This document shows, piece after piece, positions 53,328 to 62,262 of a stretch of 64,000 nucleotides of DNA. Positions within the stretch are counted from its first letter, which is position 1. The number at the start of each line of letters is the position of its first letter. Position numbers and translations under genes: made by a program. Under the pieces are notes generated by a model. It was not told where the DNA came from and made no database searches. It saw only the letters and a program-made list of their open reading frames with translations. The DNA comes from Blastopirellula marina (GTDB lineage: Bacteria > Planctomycetota > Planctomycetia > Pirellulales > Pirellulaceae): NCBI RefSeq assembly GCF_002967715.1, contig NZ_PUIA01000017.1, forward strand, positions 62,001 through 126,000, in the 5' to 3' direction.

Positions 53328-53435
53328 CGGTCAAATCTCCGAAGGGGAAAACGCTCGGTGCCGTTTTACCAAACCGCTGAGCCCTGATTCCAGTGGGCAC
53401 CATATGCGTGAAGATTTGCCACGCGGGATGCAATG

Positions 53436-53478
53436 AAAAAGGACAGAGCTCCTCCTTCAACAAGGATAAGCCCTGCCC
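53436..53478 (-). terminator. Terminator after the 53.5 kb lipoprotein
   Basis: Read on the minus strand, GGGCAGGGCT pairs with AGCTCTGTCC (ten pairs, two wobble), followed by TTTTT. It lies 31 bases after the lipoprotein stop. Confidence 0.7.
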
Positions 53479-53508
53479 TCGTGCTGGTTCGATGGGGGCG
53501 GTGCAGTC

Positions 53509-53961
53509 TTATTGCGGTGGCGGCGGGTACTTGTCTTTGTCCGCTTCGACAGCGAAATCGAACGTATTATCGCCTGGCTTGACCTCGACCGATATCTCTT
53601 GTCCGCGACTGTACTTCGGCGGCAGACGCTCAGCCACGCCTGGGTTCACCACGCGTTTGTTATCGTCGAGTTCAGGCGCAACGTAGGTGGTGATTCGTAC
53701 GTTGTTGACGCCTACCTTGGCACCCTTCACACCTGGGGTGTAGTTGAGTTCGTAGGTGCCATCACTCTGGGTGACAGCGATGGCCGAACGTCCTCCTTCC
53801 GCAGGCGCGAACGTGACTACCGCGTCTTGGACAGGACTTCCGTTGATGGTCAACGTTCCCGTCACGTGACCATGCTCGCTACTGCCACCCATACAGCCCA
53901 CGGTGGCCAGCAGCAGTGAAAACGCGAACGCAGCCTGGCTGCGGTTGATGGTCTTACTCAT
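53509..53961 (-). CDS. Lipoprotein with regulatory-like beta-sandwich core
   Basis: 150 residues. The lipobox is LLATVGCMGG. The core reads VTGTLTINGSPVQDAVVTFA, then AEGGRSAIAVTQSDGTYELN and GVKGAKVGVNNVRITTY, the same fold type as the other lipoproteins next to DUF1559 genes. It ends DNTFDFAVEADKDKYPPPPQ. It is the second gene of a minus-strand pair with the DUF1559 gene, with a bulged hairpin in the gap. A terminator closes the unit. Confidence 0.86.
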   Translation of the reverse strand: MSKTINRSQAAFAFSLLLATVGCMGGSSEHGHVTGTLTINGSPVQDAVVTFAPAEGGRSAIAVTQSDGTYELNYTPGVKGAKVGVNNVRITTYVAPELDDNKRVVNPGVAERLPPKYSRGQEISVEVKPGDNTFDFAVEADKDKYPPPPQ

Positions 53962-54077
53962 AGGAGTTACCTCGATTCAAGCAGATGCGATGGGGGCGAT
54001 GCGAACGGCGAACCTTGCGTGGCGCGCGTTGCCGACCGCGCAGGTTGTCTCCCAAAAACCCAAACCGATACCGGCGA

Positions 54078-55076
<999 letters not shown>

Positions 55077-55474
55077 CAGAAGAGCCTCCAGCACATATTA
55101 GGAAGAGAAGAAAAGGACGAGGTTTGGCTGGTCCGTTCCAATAACCAGCAAGGCATAGAACAGATATCGGCAATGATTCTCTATTTTGTTGAGATAAGAA
55201 ACCCCCAGTTTAGACGGGATCTCCTTTGTGAATGCTTATTTTCAACTATTGCGGAAAACGAACACCCATAAACAAGCCTTAAGGCATAATAACAAAACAC
55301 CTCAAATGCTATGGCGAAATGCGCAACATTCCTCAATACACCACAAAACCATATCACCTGAATAGAGTCAATCAATCCACCACCAAGAGCTCCCCCCTTT
55401 TGGTAAATTCAAATTGCCGCTTTCTAAGTTTTTTCCGAATGGAAACCAGCAACGTGACTTCGGCTTATCGTGCT
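55077..55474. other. AT-rich intergenic region
   Basis: It holds no supported ORF. It lies downstream of the zinc-ribbon membrane gene and upstream of the DUF1559 gene on the same strand, so it should contain the latter's promoter. A perfect ten-base palindrome, GCCTTAAGGC, occurs at 55276-55285. Nothing else is recognised. Confidence 0.35.
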
Positions 55475-55996
55475 TTAGCCGCGTCTGATTTGTTGGCGGC
55501 GTTGCTCATAGCGGCTTTTGGCCTGTTCGTAGGCATCGGCACGGTGGTACTGCCAGACGGTACCTCCCACGCCGAGGAACATGGCCACGAAGCCAAACAG
55601 CACAAACATCCCACCAGGACTGCCCCCTGGCATCCCGATTCCGATCATTATGATGAACAGCCCGACACCTACCCCAAGAACGCCAGCCAGGACGCTGCCT
55701 GCTTTGGATGGCAGGTAAGTCGAACCATCTTTTCGCCGGACTTTGAATCCCTCTTGGGCCTTGTCCCATTCCCGATCAAGAGCCGCCAGCTTTTGCTCGC
55801 GATGCAGCACGGCCAGTTTGTCCTCGATCTGGTCCGTCCGCTCGGTCAGCGCATCGAGTTTCTCGGTATAGGCCGCTCCCCCTTCATGCACGACGGCCAA
55901 CTGTGTCCCGCAGTGCATGCAGGTAACATGCTTCAGGTCGCTTGGCACCTGAAGCGGAGCACCACAGTTGCGGCAGTTAAGGGGAATGAGATTCAT
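55475..55996 (-). CDS. Zinc-ribbon membrane protein with coiled coil
   Basis: 173 residues from the ATG at 55996; no good ribosome-binding site is visible. Two Cys pairs (CRNCG and CMHCG) near the N-terminus form a zinc ribbon. A helical, charged part (YTEKLDALTERTDQIEDKLA) is followed by two or three hydrophobic segments (AGSVLAGVLGVGVGLFIIMI, GGMFVLFGFVAMFLGVGGTV) and a charged tail. The N-terminal zinc ribbon is probably cytoplasmic. Function is unknown; similar proteins are scattered in planctomycetes. Confidence 0.75.
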   Translation of the reverse strand: MNLIPLNCRNCGAPLQVPSDLKHVTCMHCGTQLAVVHEGGAAYTEKLDALTERTDQIEDKLAVLHREQKLAALDREWDKAQEGFKVRRKDGSTYLPSKAGSVLAGVLGVGVGLFIIMIGIGMPGGSPGGMFVLFGFVAMFLGVGGTVWQYHRADAYEQAKSRYEQRRQQIRRG

Positions 55997-56308
55997 CGAT
56001 AGAGACTCAAGGAACAAGGGAATGAAACTTCCACCCAGGTATTCGTCGCCGAGCCGGAATTATTGCCCCAAGCTGCAAGCGATAACGGATGTCGGATACC
56101 AGTAGGGCCCTCTCATATGACAGGCCAGATAAGACTGATATCGATGAAATCATATCGACTGAAATTGCGCGACGCGAACTTCCCAGAAATCAGCCGTCTG
56201 TCCGCAGGAGAAAGCCAGGGACGTTTTACTTGCAATCGATGCCCAGCCCCCCTACCCTGGGAGCATTGCCCCCCCTCTTCTTTTTTCTGATTCCATTTGC
56301 CACTGACC

Positions 56309-58318
56309 ATGACGAAACGCTTCTGGATTATTGCACCGTTTCTTTCCTTCACTCTTCTTATTGGTCTTATTGGCAGCAACACTCGCCAGGCCTGGGCAGC
56401 CAATTGCGAACCGACCGATGGCGAGAATCGGCCTTCGATTGAAGAGCTGGTCGGGCCGCTGGACAAGAATCCGCAAGAGAAAACGCCGGATGAAGTCAAA
56501 GCAGAACAAGAGCAAACGGACGCCCAGCGGCGAGAAAAGCAGGTTCGCGAACTTCGCCAGGCCGAGATCGATCGCCTGACGGCCAAATTGCAGACCTCGC
56601 TCGACGATCCGAACTTGTGGCTGACACGGGCCAGAATCCGAGCCGAGATCGACCAGCGCGAAGGAGCAATCAGCGACCTGACGCAGTTCATGAAGCGGAA
56701 AGGGAAATCGGCCGAACAACTGGCCCAGCGGGGCAAGCTGTATTACAGCCTGAATCAGTTCGACGAAGCCGAAGCGGATTTGAACGAAGCAGTACAGTTG
56801 GAACCAGATAACACGGAAATGTTGTACGCGCGAGGCAAGCTGTATATCGATCAATGGAAGACCCAGGAAGCGTACCGTGATTTCTCGAAGGTCATTGCCA
56901 TAGAGCCTCGCCACAAGATGGCCCGCTTTAACCGTGGCTATTTGCTGATGGGCGTGAAAGGGTCTTACGGAAATTATCGCCAAGCCCTCGAGGATTTGAA
57001 AATCGTGGTCGACATCGATCCCGACTGGGTTCTAGCCCGCTATCACTACGTGCGAGTGCTGCACTCCCTTGGTAAGAGCGAGGAGGTCATTCGCCACGCA
57101 ACCTTCGTATTGTGGCACGAACCCGACTCCGAGTGCATGTATTCATATCGAAGTGCGGCTTATCGATTTCTCGACAAGTTCGACCTGGCCTTGAGCGACG
57201 CGACCAAGTACATGGAATTCAACCCTCGCGCGGAATCGCGAATCGGTATGAGAGCGGCGATCTACACGCGGATGGGCGAGCACGAAAAGGCGATTGACGA
57301 CTGGAAGACCTACCTGAAAATCAAACCCAACAGCGTTGACGGGTATGACAACCTGATCGAGTCGTACAAGGCGCTCAAGCGCTACGACGATGCGCTGGCT
57401 GTCTACGACAAGGTCATGGAACTCGAGCCCAACAACTCCGACTGGCCACGTTTCCGCGGGATGCTGAAAGGGGACGTCGGCGACTTCCAAGGAGCGCTCG
57501 CCGACCTGACAACCTCCATCGAAATGGGTGGCAACAACTACGACAATCGGGCCAACATCTACGACGATATGGGAGAATACGCCAAGGCCTGGGCGGATCG
57601 TGTCTATCAGACGTACGCCGTAAAAGCATTCGTAGGTAAAACAATAGAGTACGAACAGGAACTGGCTGACGAAGAAAAAGTGCTTGCCGCCCTTGTCGAG
57701 CAGCAAATCAACCTGCTGCAAACAGGCAAGCGACTAACGCGAAGCAAATCGCTCTGGCCGCACAACAAGCATTCGGCCTGGGGAGGGTATTGGCTCCGCG
57801 GGCTCACCTCGCTGGTCACCAGCGATAATGCTGAGACGCAGAAGCTTGGCGTCCAAGGCTTTCGCGATTTTGTCGATAACTTGCGGGCCTGCCCCCTCCC
57901 ACCGGAAGAGACCCAGACCGCAGTCGATGCGTTAAACAAGCTTGCTGCGGGTGATCAACCCGAGCCAATCAAGAAAGAGGCCAGCATCCTGGCCAAAGAC
58001 CTGGCCGTATTGCAGGTCGCCAACGACCCTCAAACCGAAGCCTGGCAGCCAGGTAGCTTGTACTTCAAAACGTTTACGATTGAGAAGGATGAACAAGGTC
58101 GTTCCACCGAGTTCCGACAATTCGACATGGGGTGGCTTGAACGCAAGAAAGGAAGCGGCGAGAATCGCTTCCGCGAAATTCGCCGCACGCCCCAGTTCAT
58201 CGAAATGTATGCCCTCGATCGAGCCCTTTGGGTCCGCCTGGAAGTCGATCAGGCCAAGTGGTCTTTCGATCGCGAGAATTGGAAGCTGATCGGCAAGGGA
58301 GAGATTACTCAGCGGTAG
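56309..58318 (+). CDS. Secreted TPR-repeat protein
   Basis: 669 residues from the ATG at 56309 (MTKRFWIIAPF). The signal peptide ends AWAANCEP. A charged, coiled segment (about 30-80) precedes a TPR region of about eight repeats, approximately 85-410: RGKLYYSLNQFDEAEADLNE, YARGKLYIDQWKTQEAYRDF, YTRMGEHEKAIDDWKTYLKI and AVYDKVMELEPNNSDWPRFR. The last 230 residues form a separate domain (YWLRGLTSLVTSDNAETQKL ... FIEMYALDRALWVRLEVDQA) shared with the next gene. It is likely periplasmic and involved in protein assembly. The neighbour is a shortened paralogue. Confidence 0.85.
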   Translation: MTKRFWIIAPFLSFTLLIGLIGSNTRQAWAANCEPTDGENRPSIEELVGPLDKNPQEKTPDEVKAEQEQTDAQRREKQVRELRQAEIDRLTAKLQTSLDDPNLWLTRARIRAEIDQREGAISDLTQFMKRKGKSAEQLAQRGKLYYSLNQFDEAEADLNEAVQLEPDNTEMLYARGKLYIDQWKTQEAYRDFSKVIAIEPRHKMARFNRGYLLMGVKGSYGNYRQALEDLKIVVDIDPDWVLARYHYVRVLHSLGKSEEVIRHATFVLWHEPDSECMYSYRSAAYRFLDKFDLALSDATKYMEFNPRAESRIGMRAAIYTRMGEHEKAIDDWKTYLKIKPNSVDGYDNLIESYKALKRYDDALAVYDKVMELEPNNSDWPRFRGMLKGDVGDFQGALADLTTSIEMGGNNYDNRANIYDDMGEYAKAWADRVYQTYAVKAFVGKTIEYEQELADEEKVLAALVEQQINLLQTGKRLTRSKSLWPHNKHSAWGGYWLRGLTSLVTSDNAETQKLGVQGFRDFVDNLRACPLPPEETQTAVDALNKLAAGDQPEPIKKEASILAKDLAVLQVANDPQTEAWQPGSLYFKTFTIEKDEQGRSTEFRQFDMGWLERKKGSGENRFREIRRTPQFIEMYALDRALWVRLEVDQAKWSFDRENWKLIGKGEITQR

Positions 58319-58392
58319 GCGTTATTACCGATAGCAAGTCAGTGGGAACACTCGCCTCCTCCTCTTCTCTTCGATCTCATTTGCAACTGACT

Positions 58393-59178
58393 ATGACAAA
58401 ACGAATCTGGACGAGCACGTCGTCTCTTGCGCTGGGACTGTTGGTTGGAATATCCATTCACGTTGGCATCACCGCCGAGAGGGCTTGGGCCGATGATTTC
58501 CCCAATCAGTACGCAGAGAACGTCGTCGACGAAGAAGAACAACTGATCAACCACATCGAGCAGCAACTCGTCCAGTTGCAAAACGGCAAGAGACTAACTG
58601 GGGATCAAACATTCCGGCCGCATGAAAAACATCCGGCCTGGGGACGATATTGGCTCGAAGGGCTAACCTCGCTGGTCACCAGTAACGATGTCGAGACGCA
58701 GAAGCTAGGCGTGCGAGGCTTTCGCCAGTTCGTCGACAACATGCAGGACAACCCAATCCCACCAGCGGAAACCAAGATCGCCGTCGACGCCATCAAGAAG
58801 TTCGCAGGGGGCGATCACCCCAACTCCCTCAAGTTCGAAGCCAACACGCTGGCCCAAGGGCTCGGAGTGCTTCAGGTTGCCAACGACCCGAAAACGAAAG
58901 CCCGTCCACCAGGCAGCTTACCGTTCGAGCAGTTCGTCATCGAGAACGACCAGCGAGGGCGACGCCGCGAGTTCAACCACACCGGACTCGACTGGACCCA
59001 GCGCATCACCGGCGACAACATCTACCGCTTCCGCGAAACCCGTCGCACGCCCCAGTACATCGAGATGTACGACCTGACGCGCGGAATCTGGATGCGTCTG
59101 GAACCCGACCAAGCCAAACGCTCTTTCGATTACGAAGAGTGGGAGTTTATTGCGAAGGGGGAGTTTACTCGGGGGTAG
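58393..59178 (+). CDS. Secreted paralogue of the TPR protein lacking the TPR region
   Basis: 261 residues from the ATG at 58393. The signal peptide (MTKRIWTSTSSLALGLLVGI ... RAWADD) is related to that of the upstream gene. The mature protein corresponds to only the last 230 residues of that protein: YWLEGLTSLVTSNDVETQKL, VLQVANDPKTKARPPGS, and RRTPQYIEMYDLTRGIWMRL. The untranslated leader before the ATG is also alike (T/C-rich, then TTTGCAACTGAC). So this is a duplicated gene from which the TPR part was deleted. The function of the shared domain is unknown. Confidence 0.85.
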   Translation: MTKRIWTSTSSLALGLLVGISIHVGITAERAWADDFPNQYAENVVDEEEQLINHIEQQLVQLQNGKRLTGDQTFRPHEKHPAWGRYWLEGLTSLVTSNDVETQKLGVRGFRQFVDNMQDNPIPPAETKIAVDAIKKFAGGDHPNSLKFEANTLAQGLGVLQVANDPKTKARPPGSLPFEQFVIENDQRGRRREFNHTGLDWTQRITGDNIYRFRETRRTPQYIEMYDLTRGIWMRLEPDQAKRSFDYEEWEFIAKGEFTRG

Positions 59179-59419
59179 GTGTTGGTACCGATGGCAGGTA
59201 ATCGTCCATAGCAATTGACCGCCACTATAGTGGCTGCCTGTTGCCGTCTGGCATCGACAAGAGCCAAATCAACAAGAAAAAGACTCAAACACCGTACCGG
59301 GGACAACGTCCTCAGTGGCAAGACGATCTTCATTTTTTCTCACACCAAATTGCCAACGACATGGCATTCGAAAATTCGCGAACTCCCAAAAACCAACCAA
59401 ATATTAAGGCAATGAGTAA

Positions 59420-61342
59420 TCATCTACCCATATCGAATAGGTCCACCCCCGCCTCGAATGCAGCGGAGTCATTATCAAAACCAATGTACAAACCAACACA
59501 ATTCCCTTGAAGGTCCGCTATACACTCATCATCTACATCATCATTTATGACGCCGACCATTCGAATATTCATCAACGAGCAGTCATCTACGACCTTCTTC
59601 ACAAGTTCCCAATTCTCATCTCTTGCTAACTCTCGGTCAACGATCAACACCATGCCAAACTCATGAACAGGACGTCCCTTTCTCTTTGCTTTGATCTGCT
59701 CAATTATAACACTGACCCTCTCCGCAAATTCTTTGCGAGATTCATACTTCCTATCCAACTCAAACTTCATTCCGTAAGTTGAACAACCTCGCCGATGTAA
59801 GTAGGCGTCGATCTCCTTGGCTTGACTTATGTTGCTGGACGAACACAAGATCATTACATGTTGCCTGCCACTCACGCGAACGGAAGGCGTGCGTGATTCT
59901 TGGGAAATTAGTTCTCCCGTTGTCCGGAACTCGCATACGCTTAGGATATCTCCGAGAAACTTATCCTTCAGAAGGCAGCGATAACTTGCGTACTTAACCC
60001 ACAGCTCCGCATACTCCCTTTCACCGGGAATCCCTTGCTCCACGAATTCCTCACGATCGGCAACATCAAGCGAGTCAGACGACGACTGAAAATTCTCTTC
60101 CGTCAAACCTTTCGGGAACGCCGGATTCGACACAATTACAGACCAGGCATGTAGGAATTCGTTACCGTCACTTCTCGATAGCAACCGACCTTCCCCGTTC
60201 TTGGTAAGTTGCAGCCTTATGAAATGCCGCTGCAGCCCCTCCTCGAAGGTCAATGAATCCTCACCTTCACCCATGTCAAAAATTGTCCAACCGCGAGCAG
60301 CAATCATCGCCGCATTAATCACCCTTTTTACCTCACGCGGACTATCGCCTGAAAACTGCACAAAGCATTTGCTGAATATGTTTTTTGCATCCGATGAAAC
60401 ATGCTCCTTGTAAGCCGAAAACCGCTCGAGCAACTCACTAAGAAAGTTTTCGATGTCATGTTGCATTCTGAAAAGATTGACATCAACCTGGAACATTTTA
60501 GCCAAGTATTCTCGGGCCTTTTCTTCTCCGACCCCTTGAGTGTCGTAATGCCTTACGACTACCGACTCAACAACCGACCGATCAAGACCAACAACAAATA
60601 TCAGGCCAGGAATATTGAGGTAAAGCTTTATCGCTTCCAAGACTTCAAGCGTAACCTCAGGAAGACAACGGTCTAGATCATCGACAAATAAAACGATTCG
60701 CTCATTGTTAGCAAGACTCTCTCTAACCCAGTTCGTGAGCATCTGCTCGAAACGATTGAGCAAAGCACGCTCGGGATGATTCAAGTCTTGATAATCTTCC
60801 AATATCTTTTCGAGCGGCTGACATGCTGCTTCACCCTCGAATACACCCGTTGGATCCTTTGCCTTGACTTTCAGCGTTGAGAGTGCACGTACAAACGACC
60901 TTCCCAGAAAGGCACCAAATCGCTTGACCGCAAAGAACACTCGCTCCGGCGAAGCATGCTCAACATTCATCGTCGCAATGATGACTTCGGCAACTATTCC
61001 TCGCCATACGTCATCACGTGTTTGATACTTCCACGGATAAAACCAAACCGGAATTACCTTGGCCTGTCCATTAGGGAGGTTCTCGTTCCAAACACCCAAA
61101 AGACCATCGAGCCACTTCATTGCCGATGTCTTGCCTGTTCCCCAGTCTCCGTAAATCCCGATAGACAGCGGCGTCTTGGTGTCGTTACTTCGAATAATGT
61201 CGTAGATTGCGCCAAGCTGAAATGGGAAGTTAAAGCGATCTAGCCATTCATGCTCCGCCCCAAGAGGATGATCCGACAGTGCCGTCGTTTGCGGATGCTT
61301 CTTCGCAAACTCTTCGAATTTCGATATCTGGTTTTCTGGCAT
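59420..61342 (-). CDS. KAP-family P-loop NTPase with C-terminal alpha/beta domain
   Basis: 640 residues from the ATG at 61342 (MPENQISKF), with AAGGGA upstream. GIYGDWGTGKTSAMKWLDGL is Walker A at about 65-73, and IVLFVDDLDRCLPEV is Walker B at about 216-226. VWFYPWKYQ and SPREVKRVINAA are KAP hallmarks. No clear membrane helix is inserted. Residues about 490-625 form a separate domain with strand/helix alternation (HVMILCSSSNISQAKEIDAY, EFGMVLIVDREL, IRMVGVIND, CVGLYIGFD) that I cannot name. It is AT-richer than its surroundings, suggesting transfer. KAP NTPases occur in several phage-defence contexts, so a defence role is plausible but unproven. Confidence 0.88.
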   Translation of the reverse strand: MPENQISKFEEFAKKHPQTTALSDHPLGAEHEWLDRFNFPFQLGAIYDIIRSNDTKTPLSIGIYGDWGTGKTSAMKWLDGLLGVWNENLPNGQAKVIPVWFYPWKYQTRDDVWRGIVAEVIIATMNVEHASPERVFFAVKRFGAFLGRSFVRALSTLKVKAKDPTGVFEGEAACQPLEKILEDYQDLNHPERALLNRFEQMLTNWVRESLANNERIVLFVDDLDRCLPEVTLEVLEAIKLYLNIPGLIFVVGLDRSVVESVVVRHYDTQGVGEEKAREYLAKMFQVDVNLFRMQHDIENFLSELLERFSAYKEHVSSDAKNIFSKCFVQFSGDSPREVKRVINAAMIAARGWTIFDMGEGEDSLTFEEGLQRHFIRLQLTKNGEGRLLSRSDGNEFLHAWSVIVSNPAFPKGLTEENFQSSSDSLDVADREEFVEQGIPGEREYAELWVKYASYRCLLKDKFLGDILSVCEFRTTGELISQESRTPSVRVSGRQHVMILCSSSNISQAKEIDAYLHRRGCSTYGMKFELDRKYESRKEFAERVSVIIEQIKAKRKGRPVHEFGMVLIVDRELARDENWELVKKVVDDCSLMNIRMVGVINDDVDDECIADLQGNCVGLYIGFDNDSAAFEAGVDLFDMGR

Positions 61343-61481
61343 CCAATTTGATCCCTTTCGGTGACTCTTGCAGAATACGCCTATGCTTGCATTCCGATTT
61401 TGGTTATAGGATCGTAACCAGATTAATTGCGACATGATACAGTCGGGCGGATATTCTCATTTAGCCAAAATGCTTCCACGG

Positions 61482-62171
61482 ATGGAAACCTCACTTCATA
61501 AAGCTCTGAAGGCTCACTATGCCGGCAAGAAGGCCGAGACGGAGGTTCGGTTGGGGCGGTATATCATCGATGCGGTGGCTCGCGGGCAATTGATCGAGGT
61601 GCAGTGGTCTGGCCTGGCGGCCATTCGGGATAAGATTCGCGAGCTGTGCGACAACCACAAAGTGCGGGTCGTAAAGCCGATCGTGGCTCGGAAGAAGGTC
61701 GTTCGCCGCGATAAGAAAGGGGGCCAGATCGTTTCGGCTCGCTACAGCCCCAAGCGGTGCGATGTGTATAGCGTGTTCGAGGAACTGGTTCACTTCACCA
61801 ATGTGTTCCCGCACGAGAACCTGACCCTTGAGATTCCGCTGGTCGAAATTGAAGAGATCCGCTACCCCGGGCACGGTAAACGCCGCCGAAAACGCGAGAA
61901 CGATTTCGTCGTCGAAGATCAAACCCTGACCGAGATCGTCTCGGCCCATCGCTTCCGCAAGGCGTCCGACCTGCTGAAACTGCTGCCGGCTGGCCTGCCG
62001 AAGCAGTTCCACACCGGCGACGTAGCGGCTGGCCTGCAGCGACCACGGTGGATCGCCCAGAAGATGGTCTACACGCTGCGAAAGACCGGCGCTTTGGGTA
62101 TCGTCGGCAAGGAAGGCAATGCGATCCTCTATCAGAAGCAGTCGGCCAAAGCTGGTAAGAAGGCCGCCTAA
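61482..62171 (+). CDS. Conserved protein with CoiA/PD-(D/E)XK-like nuclease motif
   Basis: 229 residues from the ATG at 61482; a Met at 61470 is also possible. The N-terminal pattern ETEVRLGRYIIDAVARGQLI followed by EVQ gives acidic residues at 21 and 30 and E-x-Q at 39-41, similar to the CoiA-type PD-(D/E)XK nuclease core. A basic segment follows (ARKKVVRRDKKGG). The centre (FTNVFPHENLTLEIPLVEIE) precedes GHGKRRRKRENDFVVEDQ and a C-terminal winged-helix-like part (RWIAQKMVYTLRKTGALGIV). It is divergent from the KAP NTPase with a 139-bp gap. The nuclease assignment is inference. Confidence 0.6.
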   Translation: METSLHKALKAHYAGKKAETEVRLGRYIIDAVARGQLIEVQWSGLAAIRDKIRELCDNHKVRVVKPIVARKKVVRRDKKGGQIVSARYSPKRCDVYSVFEELVHFTNVFPHENLTLEIPLVEIEEIRYPGHGKRRRKRENDFVVEDQTLTEIVSAHRFRKASDLLKLLPAGLPKQFHTGDVAAGLQRPRWIAQKMVYTLRKTGALGIVGKEGNAILYQKQSAKAGKKAA

Positions 62172-62262
62172 GAAAAGCTGCCAGTTCTTTAAAACCGGAC
62201 TGCTGGGAGCTTCGTCTCACTGAAGAACAGGCTATGTACTTCTTCGCTTGGGAGACTCCCCC

